From Prosthecochloris marina (GTDB lineage: Bacteria; Bacteroidota; Chlorobiia; Chlorobiales; Chlorobiaceae), in contig NZ_PDNZ01000004.1 in assembly GCF_003182595.1 (NCBI RefSeq), positions 62,001 through 126,000 of the forward strand: 64,000 nt of DNA, given 5' to 3'. The translations under genes and the position numbers were made by a program. Of the stretch, positions 9,766-19,562 are shown in pieces. Positions within the stretch are counted from its first letter, which is position 1. The number at the start of each line of letters is the position of its first letter. A model generated the notes under the pieces. The model worked only from the letters and a program-made list of their open reading frames with translations. It did no database searches and was not told the DNA's origin.

Positions 9766-12700
9766 ATGCTTACAGGTGTCATTTTCGATTTGGACGGAGT
9801 TGTGACAGGAACCGCAAAAATTCACAGCCTCGCCTGGGAATCGATGTTCAACGAATTTCTTAAAGAATACGCGGAAGCAAACAATGAACCTTTCGTGCCG
9901 TTCGATCCCGGCCTTGACTATTTGAACTATGTCGACGGCAAACCTCGTATGGAAGGTGTCAGAAGTTTTCTTGAATCCCGTGAGATTGAACTTCCTTTTG
10001 GCGAAATCGACGATGTACCGGAAATGCCCACGGTTTGCGGTCTTGGAAATCGTAAAAACCAGGTTTTCACTGAAATCCTCATCAAAGAAGGCCCCGAGGT
10101 ATTTCAAAGCACCGTTGACTTCATACATGAACTGAAATCGAGAGGGGTACGCATCGGAATCGCATCTTCCAGCAGAAACTGTAAACTCATTCTCGAACTT
10201 GCAAAACTCGAGCACCTTTTTGAAACCAGAGTGGATGGTGAAGTTTCTCTTGAACTAAAACTCAAAGGCAAACCAAATCCCGATATTTTTACAACAGCTG
10301 CCGACAATCTCGGCCTTCATCCCCATGATTGCGTTGTCGTAGAGGACGCCATTTCCGGAGTTCAGGCAGGATCTGCCGGAAATTTCGGCCTGGTACTCGG
10401 TATCGCCCGTGAAATCGAAGGAATGAAACTTCAGGAAGAAGGGGCGGATATCGTTGTCAGAGACCTTGGCGAAATCAGTGTCGACGAAGTTTTTGAATGG
10501 TTCGAAACAGATCTGATTGAAGATGGCTGGAATCTTCGTTATGCAACATTCAAACCCGAAGAGGAAAAGTTACGGGAAACACTGACTGCCATTGGTAACG
10601 GCTATCTTGGAACAAGAGGCGCATACGAAGGATCCAGAGCCTCTCTCCATCATTACCCGGGAACGTATCTTGCAGGCGTATTCAACAAAATTCCCTCGGA
10701 AGTACATGGAGAAACCATTTATAATAACGATTTCGTCAACTGCCCCAACTGGCTTCCGATAGAATTCAGAATATGCTGTGGCGATTTCATAGATCCTTTT
10801 GAGCAGAAAATTCTGAGTTACCGACAGGATCTCGATTTCAAAAACGCCGTCATGAACCGTGAGATCGTTATCCAGGACAACCTCGGCAGGGTAACCCGAA
10901 TATCGAGCAGACGGTTTGCAAGCATGGATAATCCCCATCTTTGTGCCCAGCAATTCTCTTTTCTCCCGATCAATTACACAGGCGATATCGAATTCAGAAC
11001 CGCTATCGATGGGACTATCGAAAACAAAGGTGTTGCAAGATACAGTGCTCTTGCATCAGACCATCTCGAACATGTCGATAGCGGAACTTCGGATGAAGGA
11101 ATATTTCTGCATGTACAGACAAACAGCTCTCATTACCAGATAGTGACCCATGCAAAAAGCCGTGTAACGGTATCCGGTTCACCGGTAACAGCTGAAAAAA
11201 ACATTGAATCATCTCCACGATATATCGCAGAACTTTTCAAAGTACCGCTCGAAAGCGGTCAGGAGTGTACGATAGAAAAAATCGTAACCTATCATACCTC
11301 CCTCGATAACGACCATGACGACCCGAAAGCAGCAGGTGATAAAACCATATGCGAAGCTCGAAGTTTTACCGAACTGCTCGAAGCCCATTCTTCAGCGTGG
11401 GAAAAAATATGGGATAAAAGCAACATTTCCATCGATGGCGACCGTTTCAGCCAGAAAGCACTTCGCTTTCATACCTATCATCTTCTGGGAACCGCTTCAC
11501 CGCACAATCCATCCATCGATGCCGGTATGCCGGCAAGAGGCCTGAATGGAGAAGCGTATCGAGGCCACATCTTCTGGGATGAAATCTACATCCTTCCGTT
11601 CTTCATCCACCATTTCCCCGATATAGCCAAGGCCCTCTTGATGTATCGTTACAACAGGCTCGATGCGGCAAGAGCATATGCGCGGGAAAACGGATTCAAT
11701 GGTGCCATGTTCCCTTGGCAAACAGCCGATGACGGCAGCGAGGAAACCCAGATTGTCCATTACAACCCTCAAAGCGGCACGTGGGGCCCGGACCTGAGCC
11801 GAAACCAGAGACATGTCTCAATCGCAGTGTTTTATAATACATGGCGTTACGCTCATGAAACCGAAGACATCCTTTTTCTGGAAGAATACGGTGCTGAAAT
11901 GCTGTTTGAAATCGCCCGTTTTTGGGCCGGTATCGCAAGACACCTCCCCGATACCAACCAGTATCATATTGAAGGTGTCATGGGGCCGGATGAGTTTCAC
12001 GAAAAACTCCCGGAAAGCCACAAAGAAGGCTTGAAAGATAACGCCTACACAAACATTATGACAGCCTGGCTTCTCGAAAAAGCCGTTGAACTTTCCGAAA
12101 CACTCGACCCGTCGGTGATGGACAAGCTCGTTACCAATATCAATCTCGGGTACGACGAAATCGAGGAGTGGAAAAAGATATGCAGTAACATGCACATCAT
12201 TGTTACAAAAGACGGAATACTCGAACAATTCGACGGTTATATGGACCTCAAGGAACTCGACTGGGATCAATACAGGAAAAAATACGGCAACATTCACCGT
12301 ATGGACAGAATCCTCAAAGCCGAAGGCGACTCACCGGACAACTACAAGGTCGCCAAGCAAGCCGACGTACTGATGACATTCTACGCGCTTTCCCCGATTG
12401 AGGTGAAACATATCCTTGAAAACAACGGGCACCATATCCACGATGCCATCAAGATGGTAAGAGACAACTATGCATATTACGAACCTCGTACCAGCCATGG
12501 TTCGACACTCAGCAAGGTTGTTCATGCCATCATATCAAGCTATCTCCATGACGGGCATGAAACAGCATGGCGCTGGTTCAGCGAATCATTGAAAAGCGAT
12601 ATCGAAGATACACAAGGAGGAACAACCCAGGAAGGAATTCATTGTGGTGTAATGGGAGGAACCCTTGACACGGCCACTCGATATTTTGCCGGAATTTCCT

Positions 12701-12918
12701 TTACCGACGACATGCTCAATGTTCACCCCAACCTTCCTGAACATTGGAGATCGCTGGATCTCAAGATCTGTTTCCGTAACAGCTGGTATCATTTGACCAT
12801 CGCCCCCCAAACCATTACCGTACAGCTTCTGGAAAGCCAAGAAGAAAGCGTTTCTGCAACTATTGCCGGCCATAAGGTAACAATAGCCAAAGGAGAAAAA
12901 GCATCCAGAAATTGCTGA
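9766..12918 (+). CDS. beta-phosphoglucomutase / GH65 disaccharide phosphorylase fusion
   Basis: A 1050-residue bifunctional enzyme. Residues 1 to about 240 are a HAD beta-phosphoglucomutase domain ([11 protein letters not shown] with Asp8 and Asp10, [28 protein letters not shown]). From about 260 to the end is a glycoside hydrolase family 65 phosphorylase with RGHIFWDEI, the general-acid motif MGPDEFHE (Glu743) and SHGSTLS near the end. GH65 enzymes phosphorolyse trehalose, maltose or kojibiose to glucose and beta-glucose 1-phosphate, which the first domain would convert to glucose 6-phosphate. The ATG at 9766 starts the HAD domain exactly. The upstream HAD phosphatase favours trehalose as the sugar, by inference. 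Confidence 0.88.
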   Translation: MLTGVIFDLDGVVTGTAKIHSLAWESMFNEFLKEYAEANNEPFVPFDPGLDYLNYVDGKPRMEGVRSFLESREIELPFGEIDDVPEMPTVCGLGNRKNQVFTEILIKEGPEVFQSTVDFIHELKSRGVRIGIASSSRNCKLILELAKLEHLFETRVDGEVSLELKLKGKPNPDIFTTAADNLGLHPHDCVVVEDAISGVQAGSAGNFGLVLGIAREIEGMKLQEEGADIVVRDLGEISVDEVFEWFETDLIEDGWNLRYATFKPEEEKLRETLTAIGNGYLGTRGAYEGSRASLHHYPGTYLAGVFNKIPSEVHGETIYNNDFVNCPNWLPIEFRICCGDFIDPFEQKILSYRQDLDFKNAVMNREIVIQDNLGRVTRISSRRFASMDNPHLCAQQFSFLPINYTGDIEFRTAIDGTIENKGVARYSALASDHLEHVDSGTSDEGIFLHVQTNSSHYQIVTHAKSRVTVSGSPVTAEKNIESSPRYIAELFKVPLESGQECTIEKIVTYHTSLDNDHDDPKAAGDKTICEARSFTELLEAHSSAWEKIWDKSNISIDGDRFSQKALRFHTYHLLGTASPHNPSIDAGMPARGLNGEAYRGHIFWDEIYILPFFIHHFPDIAKALLMYRYNRLDAARAYARENGFNGAMFPWQTADDGSEETQIVHYNPQSGTWGPDLSRNQRHVSIAVFYNTWRYAHETEDILFLEEYGAEMLFEIARFWAGIARHLPDTNQYHIEGVMGPDEFHEKLPESHKEGLKDNAYTNIMTAWLLEKAVELSETLDPSVMDKLVTNINLGYDEIEEWKKICSNMHIIVTKDGILEQFDGYMDLKELDWDQYRKKYGNIHRMDRILKAEGDSPDNYKVAKQADVLMTFYALSPIEVKHILENNGHHIHDAIKMVRDNYAYYEPRTSHGSTLSKVVHAIISSYLHDGHETAWRWFSESLKSDIEDTQGGTTQEGIHCGVMGGTLDTATRYFAGISFTDDMLNVHPNLPEHWRSLDLKICFRNSWYHLTIAPQTITVQLLESQEESVSATIAGHKVTIAKGEKASRNC

Positions 12919-12939
12919 CTCCATCCAGTAAAAAATAGG

Positions 12940-12973
12940 GATTCTCGACTTCTATCTTTCAGAGTCGAGAATC
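12940..12973 (+). terminator. hairpin terminator after the GH65 fusion gene
   Basis: An 11-bp perfect stem (GATTCTCGACT with AGTCGAGAATC) has a 12-base loop and is followed by TTCTATT. It sits 22 bases after the stop codon and before the queA promoter region. The T tract is weak. Confidence 0.6.
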
Positions 12974-13066
12974 TTCTATTGATTTCTACAGTTTGTTTTT
13001 TTGTTGGGAAACGGTATATAGTAAAACGTTATTTTCCCATATTCTTGACCCATTGTCCATTACGTT

Positions 13067-14107
13067 ATGCGGCTTTCAAATTTTCGATACAGCTTACCGA
13101 AGACCCGAATCGCTGACCGTCCGGTCGCCGACCGCGACACCTGCAAGCTTATGGTGCTGAACCGTAGAAAAAAAGAAATCGATCATAAAGTTTTTTCCGA
13201 TATCGTTTCTTATTTCAAAAAAGGCGATCTCCTCGTTCTGAACAACAGCAGGGTTTTTCCTGCAAAAATCTTCGGCCAGAAAGAAAAAACCGATGCAAAA
13301 ATCGAAGTCTTTCTTTTACGCGAACTGAACAAGGAAGCCGGTTTGTGGGATGTTCTTGTAGACCCGGCCAGAAAAGTACGTGTCGGTAACAAGATATATT
13401 TTCAAGACGACGTTGTCGCTGAAGTCGTTGACAATACAACATCCAGGGGCCGTACCATACGATTTCTCAATCCTGAAATAGATGTTTTCGAACTGGTGGA
13501 AAAAATCGGAACCGTTCCGCTCCCGCCCTATTTTACAAGAAAGCCGGATGAATCCGATCGCAAAGACTACCAAACTGTCTATGCATCTCAAACAGGCGCA
13601 GTGGTTGCTCCAATGGCCGGTCTCCACTTCACGATGCCGCTGCTTGAAGAAATAAAGAAAAAAGGGGTCAAAATACTCCCGTTAACCCTTCACCCAAGCC
13701 TCAGTTCGTTCAACGCCATCGAGGTAGAGGATGTTTCCAAGCACAAGATGGACTCCGAGTACTTCAACATTCCCTACCAGACAGCAATGGAAATCAACGA
13801 GACCAAGCTCAACAAGACAGGAAGGGTTATCGCCGTAGGGACAACAACTTGCAGGGTACTTGAAGCCAATGCGACAGTCGAAGGAAAAATAAAATTCGGC
13901 CAGGGCTGGACGGACAAATTCATCTATCCTCCCTACCAGTTCAAGGTTACCGATGCACTTGTCACTAATTTTCAGCAGCCTGAAACAACGCTGCTTATGA
14001 TGGTCAGTGCATTTGCCGAATACCGTTTGCTGATGGATGCTTATAAAAAAGCCCTGAAAAGCGATTATCACTTTCTGGCATATGGTGATGCAATGTTTAT
14101 TCATTAA
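13067..14107 (+). CDS. queA: S-adenosylmethionine:tRNA ribosyltransferase-isomerase
   Basis: Transfers and isomerises the ribose of S-adenosylmethionine onto preQ1 in tRNA, which makes epoxyqueuosine. The 346-residue length matches the family. The N-terminus (FRYSLPKTRIADRPVADRD) and the later LLVLNNSRVFPA, AGLHFT and VGTTTCRVLE segments are family hallmarks. It is followed 36 bases later by ispD on the same strand, so the two may share a transcript. A possible promoter with a TATATA -10 element lies about 50 bases upstream. Confidence 0.93.
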   Translation: MRLSNFRYSLPKTRIADRPVADRDTCKLMVLNRRKKEIDHKVFSDIVSYFKKGDLLVLNNSRVFPAKIFGQKEKTDAKIEVFLLRELNKEAGLWDVLVDPARKVRVGNKIYFQDDVVAEVVDNTTSRGRTIRFLNPEIDVFELVEKIGTVPLPPYFTRKPDESDRKDYQTVYASQTGAVVAPMAGLHFTMPLLEEIKKKGVKILPLTLHPSLSSFNAIEVEDVSKHKMDSEYFNIPYQTAMEINETKLNKTGRVIAVGTTTCRVLEANATVEGKIKFGQGWTDKFIYPPYQFKVTDALVTNFQQPETTLLMMVSAFAEYRLLMDAYKKALKSDYHFLAYGDAMFIH

Positions 14108-14143
14108 TCGACCCATCGGACGTTTCAAACAAACCAAGGCACT

Positions 14144-14899
14144 ATGAGTTCATATGCCATTATCGCAGCGAGCGGTGTCGGAAAACGCATGAAACTGCAA
14201 GAAGGCCAAAGCAAGCAATTGCTTGAAATCGGAGGATACCCTGTCATTTACCACACACTCTCTGCATTTGAGCAGGCAGCTTCCATCGATGCTGTTTTTA
14301 TCGCCACAAAGCCTGAAAGCATCGGAATATTGGAAAGCATGAAAAAAAAGTACGGCTTCTCCAAAATAGAGTCCATAATACCGGGAGGCAAAGAACGCCA
14401 GGACTCTATTTACAACTGTATCGACCTTATAGAAAAACATATAGCCACAACCGGCGTATTACCGGAAGCCATCCTGGTTCATGACGGAGCAAGGCCGTTT
14501 ATTCAGTCCTGGGAAATCGATGATATTGTATCTCTTTCAATGCGATACGGAGCTTGCGTACCAGCCACGAAACCAAAAGATACAATCAAGTACATAGCGG
14601 AAAATTCTGATTTTTTCGGCGAAACGCTTGACCGAAGCCGCTTGCTCCAGGTACAGACACCGCAAGGATTCGCCTCGAAAACTCTTATCCAGGCCCATAA
14701 ACACGCCAGATTAGAGCAGTGCTACGCAACAGATGATGCTGCCCTTGTGGAAAAATTTTTCCCTGAACAGAACATAAAAATCTACGAGACGGGATATCAT
14801 AACATCAAAATCACCACTCCGGAAGATATCCACCTTGCCGAGGCTATCTATGCGAAGCTGCTGTTACAGCAAGAAACACAATCACTCGAAAAAAACTGA
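14144..14899 (+). CDS. ispD: 2-C-methyl-D-erythritol 4-phosphate cytidylyltransferase
   Basis: Makes CDP-ME from MEP and CTP in the non-mevalonate isoprenoid pathway, which feeds chlorophyll tails, carotenoids and quinones. The CTP-binding loop AASGVGKRM is at residues 8-16 and VHDGARPF at 112-119. The TP-x-D-x2-LAE ending (TTPEDIHLAEA) is typical of IspD. The length of 251 residues is slightly long because of a short C-terminal tail. It lies upstream of tRNA-Met. Confidence 0.92.
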   Translation: MSSYAIIAASGVGKRMKLQEGQSKQLLEIGGYPVIYHTLSAFEQAASIDAVFIATKPESIGILESMKKKYGFSKIESIIPGGKERQDSIYNCIDLIEKHIATTGVLPEAILVHDGARPFIQSWEIDDIVSLSMRYGACVPATKPKDTIKYIAENSDFFGETLDRSRLLQVQTPQGFASKTLIQAHKHARLEQCYATDDAALVEKFFPEQNIKIYETGYHNIKITTPEDIHLAEAIYAKLLLQQETQSLEKN

Positions 14900-14914
14900 A
14901 ACAACAAAAAAACA

Positions 14915-14943
14915 TTGCGTTATAGCCTGACTGTTTGTATATT
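14915..14943 (+). promoter_or_regulatory. sigma-70-type promoter for tRNA-Met
   Basis: A TTGCGT box at 14915-14920 is followed, after a 17-base spacer, by TATATT at 14938-14943. The mature tRNA starts 16 bases further on. Spacing and position fit a vegetative promoter. Confidence 0.55.
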
Positions 14944-14958
14944 AGCAGCCCTGTGATT

Positions 14959-15035
14959 GGTGAGGTAGCTCAGTTGGTAAGAGCGCAGGATTCATAACCC
15001 TGAGGTCGAGGGTTCAACTCCCTCCCTCACCACCA
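14959..15035 (+). tRNA. tRNA-Met (anticodon CAT), CCA encoded
   Basis: A full cloverleaf is visible: acceptor GGTGAGG/CCTCACC, D arm GCTC...GAGC, anticodon arm CAGGA-TTCATAA-CCCTG, T arm GAGGG-TTCAACT-CCCTC, discriminator A, then CCA. The anticodon is CAT. The G1-C72 pair excludes the initiator tRNA. Overall similarity favours elongator Met over Ile2, which also starts from CAT. Confidence 0.93.
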
Positions 15036-15140
15036 TTGTAGAGTTGTTGAATCACATCAGTGAGCGGTCTTCGGTTGGCATTCGGCATTCCCGCCTTTTT
15101 TCACTTTTGCCCTTTGCCTTTTTTTGACTTTTCTTCCTAT

Positions 15141-15213
15141 GCGGGTGTAACTCAGTTGGTAGAGTGTTTGCTTCCCAAGCAAAATGTCGCGAGTTCGAGT
15201 CTCGTCACCCGCT
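15141..15213 (+). tRNA. tRNA-Gly (anticodon CCC)
   Basis: The cloverleaf has acceptor GCGGGTG/CACCCGC, D arm ACTC...GAGT, anticodon arm TTTGC-TTCCCAA-GCAAA, T arm GCGAG-TTCGAGT-CTCGT and discriminator T. The anticodon reads CCC. CCA is not encoded, unlike in the neighbouring tRNA-Met. The T stem contains a G-T pair. Confidence 0.92.
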
Positions 15214-15267
15214 CAACCGCAAATCCCGCATGCCGGAACGTTAGCCCGGCCAAACCTTTTTTCTTCT

Positions 15268-15711
15268 ATGAACGATTCTTCAATTTTCACGGTCCCGGTA
15301 ACTGTTGAGGATATCAACACCACACAGATCATTGATGGCCAGATGGCAAAACATCTCGGCATCGAAATGGTCGAAATAGGAACTGACTACATGATTGCGA
15401 AAATGCCGGTTGACCATCGTACGATTCAGCGCATCGGCATCATGCACGGTGGAGCATCGCTTGCACTTGCAGAAACGGTTGGAAGCATTGCCGCATCCTA
15501 CTGCATAGACAGGGAAAACTTTTTCATTGTAGGACAGGAAATCAATGCAAATCACATACGCTCTGTAAGAGAAGGATTTGTCCACGCTAAAGCAACCCCT
15601 CTGCACCTCGGCAAAAGTTCTCATGTCTGGGACATCAGGATAACCAGCGATGAAGGCAAGCTGGTTTGTGTGAGCAGGTTTACCGTAGCCATTCTGAAAA
15701 AAAGAACGTAG
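15268..15711 (+). CDS. PaaI-family hotdog thioesterase
   Basis: A 147-residue single hotdog-fold protein. The active-site loop MHGGASLALAETVGS is the PaaI/DHNA-CoA-thioesterase signature, in which the catalytic acid is usually the Glu or Asp that follows the glycines. It would hydrolyse an acyl-CoA or aryl-CoA. Menaquinone or chlorobiumquinone synthesis is one possibility, but nothing nearby shows it. The start at 15268 was chosen because the family fold begins soon after; a longer frame would run into the tRNA gene. Confidence 0.82.
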   Translation: MNDSSIFTVPVTVEDINTTQIIDGQMAKHLGIEMVEIGTDYMIAKMPVDHRTIQRIGIMHGGASLALAETVGSIAASYCIDRENFFIVGQEINANHIRSVREGFVHAKATPLHLGKSSHVWDIRITSDEGKLVCVSRFTVAILKKRT

Positions 15712-15835
15712 TCCTCCATTCTCTACAATTTATCGAGTTCAATTCAGGCATTTGCCCATTTTTAGAGTACGTGGTTTTCTGATTTTTTTTCATACCTTAG
15801 TAATTCATAATCAGCTGTAATTCACACCATCAGTA

Positions 15836-17251
15836 ATGTCAGTAGGTATGCAGATCGATCAGCCTGAGACCATCCTTTCCTCTGAATCCGCCAGATACTC
15901 GGAAGAACATCTCAAGCAGCTCGCCTCGGAACAGAAATCCCGCAAGAAATGGCTGCTGGTCCAGCCTGTCAGCAACACCAGCATGATGGTCGACTCAGGT
16001 ACTGTCAGCATACCGCTCAACCTGCTCATGGTTGCAACCCTCGCTGGCGAACTGTTCGATATCACCTTTATTGACGAACGGCTCGGTGACACCGTTCCTG
16101 ATGATCTTTCAGAGTTTGATGTCGTTGCCGTTACGTCGAGAACCCTCAATGCATCAAAAGCATATGCGATTGGCGACCTTGCAAAAGTACAGGGAAAAAT
16201 CGTCATTCTCGGCGGCGTGCACCCGACCATGGCGCGCGACGAAGCCAGCGATCACTGTACAAGTGTCGTATATGGAGAGATCGAGTCGGTCTGGACGGAA
16301 CTTGCGACAGATATCCTGCAGGACACGATGAAAGAAGTCTACAAGGCTTCGACGCTGAAGTCAATGACCAATATGCATCACCCGGATTTCGGTTACGCAT
16401 TGCAATCCAAAAAATCGAAAAAATACAGCTCGCGTATTCCAATCCTGGCCACGAAAGGCTGCCCTGTCGGCTGCAATTTCTGCACGACGCCGACCATTTA
16501 CGGAAAAAACTACCGTTTCCGGGAGATCGACTTCGTCATCGAAGAAATGAAGTACCACCAGGAAAGACTTGGCAAAAAAAACGTCAACCTGTCGTTCATG
16601 GACGACAATATCAGTTTCCGCCCGAAATACTTCCTGGAACTGCTCGAAGAAATGGCTAAAATCGGTATCCGGTGGAACGCCAATATTTCAATGAACTTCC
16701 TGCACAAGCCGGAAGTTGCCGAACTTGCAGGACGCTCCGGCTGCGATTTGCTGAGCATCGGCTTCGAATCGCTCAACCCTGAAACCCTCAAAAGCGTCCA
16801 TAAAGGATCCAACAAACTCAGCAACTATGGGAACGTGGTCAGCAACCTTCACAAGAACGGCATTGCCATCCAGGGATACTTCATGTTCGGCTTCGATAAT
16901 GACAGCGAAGAGAGCTTCCAGCTTACCTATGACTTCATCATGGAAAACAAGATCGAGTTTCCGGTATTCTCACTCGTCACCCCGTTTCCTGGTACTCCGT
17001 ACTTTGATGAAATGAAATCACGGTTGCGTCACTTTGACTGGAATAAGTACGATACATACCATTACATGTTCGAACCGACGAAAATGGGAGGCAAAAAACT
17101 GCTGGAAAATTTTGTCAAGCTGCAGCAAGAAGTGTACAAAGGCCGGGCAATCATGCAGAGAATGAAAGGCAAACCGCTCAACTGGGTATGGTTAGCCAAT
17201 TATATGATGCACCGTTTTACGAAGAAACTGAAGCCCGAGATTTATTTATAA
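15836..17251 (+). CDS. B12-binding radical SAM protein, BchE/BchQ/BchR type
   Basis: A 471-residue enzyme with an N-terminal cobalamin-binding domain (about 40-190, with GGVHPT) and a radical SAM core. The core binds a 4Fe-4S cluster through KGCPVGCNFC (Cys209, Cys213, Cys216) and also has the SIGFES and GYFMFGFDND segments. A C-terminal helical domain ends in KPEIYL. In green sulfur bacteria this architecture includes the bacteriochlorophyll side-chain methyltransferases BchQ (C-8) and BchR (C-12) and the cyclase BchE. I cannot separate these by eye, so no symbol is given. The next two genes are a methyltransferase and an Old Yellow Enzyme homologue on the same strand. Confidence 0.82.
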   Translation: MSVGMQIDQPETILSSESARYSEEHLKQLASEQKSRKKWLLVQPVSNTSMMVDSGTVSIPLNLLMVATLAGELFDITFIDERLGDTVPDDLSEFDVVAVTSRTLNASKAYAIGDLAKVQGKIVILGGVHPTMARDEASDHCTSVVYGEIESVWTELATDILQDTMKEVYKASTLKSMTNMHHPDFGYALQSKKSKKYSSRIPILATKGCPVGCNFCTTPTIYGKNYRFREIDFVIEEMKYHQERLGKKNVNLSFMDDNISFRPKYFLELLEEMAKIGIRWNANISMNFLHKPEVAELAGRSGCDLLSIGFESLNPETLKSVHKGSNKLSNYGNVVSNLHKNGIAIQGYFMFGFDNDSEESFQLTYDFIMENKIEFPVFSLVTPFPGTPYFDEMKSRLRHFDWNKYDTYHYMFEPTKMGGKKLLENFVKLQQEVYKGRAIMQRMKGKPLNWVWLANYMMHRFTKKLKPEIYL

Positions 17252-17410
17252 ACCGGTTTGATGGTTTTCCTGCACTACCGAGTTCCATCTTGTTTTTTTT
17301 ATCCCCCTCTTCCCACGGTTTGATACCTTTCCGATTCTTGCTATTTTTTTATTCAAGAAGCTTTTCGGAATTTCTCATTACCCGTCTCCTGTCTCTTTTC
17401 ACGATTCTTT

Positions 17411-18220
17411 ATGTCCTACATTCATTCATACAGCAATACCGAACGACAGCGGCTTGTCGAACAAGCCGATTTTCTTGAAAAGTACCTTTATCCGACAATT
17501 TCATTTGGTCCGGGCGACACACTCCTTGAGGTAGGATGTGGAGTCGGCGCACAGATCCGTTGCATGCTCAGACGTTTCAAACCTGCAATGATAACCGGAG
17601 TCGACCGTGAAACTTCTCAAGTGGAGCAGGCACTGGCAAACCTGCCTGACGAAGTACAGACAGGAACGGTCGAGCTGTATATCGCTACAGGTGACCTTTT
17701 ACCCTTTAACGACAACACCTTTGATGGTGCGTATATTTTCTTTGTCTTCGAACATCTTTCAGATCCCGTACCGGTCATCCGTGAAATAAAGCGGGTACTC
17801 AAACCAGGCGGCAAGTTTTATTGCACCGAAGTAGTCAATCAGGCCCTATACGTTTATCCTCGCAGCCCTGCCATCAATGATTATTGGGCAGCGTTCAACA
17901 GGTTGCAAAGCGAACTCGGCGGAAACCCCGACATAGGGCTTCATCTCGCATCAGCATGTGTCGATGCGGAGATGACCATCAGGTCATTCATACCGGTACC
18001 TGTCATGATGGACAAGCGAATGACGGACAGTGGAGAGCGAAAACATTTTCTTCATATGTGGGAACGATGCCTGCTGAGCGGAGCATCTTCTTTGCTCGAA
18101 CGTGGAATGATTGCACCGGACACCCCTGAAAAGGTATCCGACGAGTTCGAAAAACTCAGCGTCAATCCCGAATCAATTTTTCAATATGATGCCCGCCAGA
18201 TCCTGGCAGTCAAAGAATAG
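17411..18220 (+). CDS. class I SAM-dependent methyltransferase
   Basis: A 269-residue methyltransferase with SAM motif I LLEVGCGVG (about residues 38-46), motif II around TGVDRET, and the post-II segment LPFNDNTFDGAYIFFVFEHLSDP followed by LKPGGKFYCTE. It resembles the UbiE/Methyltransf_11 group. The substrate is unknown. It ends 15 bases before the OYE gene, so the two are probably co-transcribed; both follow the radical SAM gene. Confidence 0.85.
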   Translation: MSYIHSYSNTERQRLVEQADFLEKYLYPTISFGPGDTLLEVGCGVGAQIRCMLRRFKPAMITGVDRETSQVEQALANLPDEVQTGTVELYIATGDLLPFNDNTFDGAYIFFVFEHLSDPVPVIREIKRVLKPGGKFYCTEVVNQALYVYPRSPAINDYWAAFNRLQSELGGNPDIGLHLASACVDAEMTIRSFIPVPVMMDKRMTDSGERKHFLHMWERCLLSGASSLLERGMIAPDTPEKVSDEFEKLSVNPESIFQYDARQILAVKE

Positions 18221-18235
18221 CATAGTTGGCATGAT

Positions 18236-19435
18236 ATGAAACCGTCCATTTTTGAACCCTCCTCCATTGCAGGAATGGCTCTGAAGAACCGTTTCATCCG
18301 GTCCGCCACTCATGAAAGCATGGCCGATGAACATGGCGCACCGACAGAAGCTCTTGAAAAACTATACGTCAGATTGGCGAAAGGAGGGGCGGGAGCAATA
18401 ATCACCGGATACGCCGGAGTACAGCAAGACGGTAAAAGCAGCTTGCTGCGTATGCTGATGATTGATAACGATGAACTGATCCCCGCTTATCGTAAACTCA
18501 CCGACAGGGTTCATGAACATGGGACCCCTGTCATTCTTCAGATCGCCCACTGCGGACGCCAGACCAGATCTGCGGCAACCGGCTTTCCAACCGTAGGCCC
18601 GTCTCCCATTGCAGATTTTATCTTTAATGAAGACACACCGCATGAGCTGAACAACCGGGAAATCGAAACCATTATCGACAGCTTTGTTTCCGCTGCAGAA
18701 CGAGCAAAAAAAGCCGGTTTCGACGGCATACAGCTTCACATGGCACATGGTTACCTGCTGTCACAGTTTCTCTCGAATCACACCAATCGTCGCCGGGACA
18801 AATGGGGAGGATCAACAGCTAACAAATTCAGAATCGTATCGGAAATTCTAAATCGTATCCGGCAAACAACCGGCAACTTTCCGGTACTGGCAAAAATCAA
18901 TGCTTTCGATAACAGAAAAAGAGGCATGCGCATCGAAGAAGCTGTCGAGGTCGCACGCCTGCTTGAATTCCACGGTTGTGACGCCATAGAAATATCGTCC
19001 GGAGTGGTTGAAGACGGACTCGCCATCATGAGAGGGCCACACCCTCCGATGGAGGCGCTCTTCAAAAGCAACTTCAGGTTCAACGACATGCCGACGCTCC
19101 TGCAAACCGTTGCCGCCCCGTTCATTCAATTCGCCATGCGCTCTCCCAAACCTTTACACGGTTATAATCTCGAAGCGGCACAATCGATAAAAAAAGCTGT
19201 ATCGATCCCGGTCATCTCTGTCGGCGGACTCCATGATCTCTCCGACATATCAGCGGCACTCGAAAACGGATCAACCGATTACCTCTCCATGTCCCGCCCG
19301 TTCATTATAGAACCGAATATCGTCAGAAAGTTTCAGGAAAGCACGCAAACAGCCTCCCGCTGCATTATGTGCAACTATTGTGCATTGATGATCGAGGTGG
19401 ATACTGTCAAATGTTATTACGGCAGATTGCCGTGA
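18236..19435 (+). CDS. NADH:flavin oxidoreductase, Old Yellow Enzyme family
   Basis: A 399-residue FMN enzyme with a TIM-barrel fold. Recognisable parts are the FMN-site HCGRQ, the substrate segment HMAHGYLLSQFLS with NRRRDKWGGS, and SVGGL near the phosphate site. The C-terminus has CIMCNYC and a further Cys, like the 4Fe-4S site of 2,4-dienoyl-CoA reductase or NADH oxidase proteins. The FAD/NADH domains that usually follow are absent. It probably reduces an activated C=C bond; the substrate is unknown. It shares a strand and likely a transcript with the methyltransferase. Confidence 0.85.
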   Translation: MKPSIFEPSSIAGMALKNRFIRSATHESMADEHGAPTEALEKLYVRLAKGGAGAIITGYAGVQQDGKSSLLRMLMIDNDELIPAYRKLTDRVHEHGTPVILQIAHCGRQTRSAATGFPTVGPSPIADFIFNEDTPHELNNREIETIIDSFVSAAERAKKAGFDGIQLHMAHGYLLSQFLSNHTNRRRDKWGGSTANKFRIVSEILNRIRQTTGNFPVLAKINAFDNRKRGMRIEEAVEVARLLEFHGCDAIEISSGVVEDGLAIMRGPHPPMEALFKSNFRFNDMPTLLQTVAAPFIQFAMRSPKPLHGYNLEAAQSIKKAVSIPVISVGGLHDLSDISAALENGSTDYLSMSRPFIIEPNIVRKFQESTQTASRCIMCNYCALMIEVDTVKCYYGRLP

Positions 19436-19502
19436 CGCCACTGAATATGCCCCATTGTTCGGACAGGCATTTTCGTTTGCTGGACCGTTCTTTATTCGAA
19501 TG

Positions 19503-19548
19503 GTGTCAGAGCGGGCATGAATCGTGGTGAATTCATGCCCGCTGACAC
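19503..19548. terminator. hairpin between convergent genes
   Basis: Arms at 19503-19522 and 19531-19548 pair over 18 bp with a two-base bulge, built on GCGGGCATGAAT. The hairpin lies between the ends of the OYE gene and the minus-strand gene ending at 19563, so it could serve both strands. Confidence 0.65.
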
Positions 19549-19562
19549 GATATACGGCTTCG

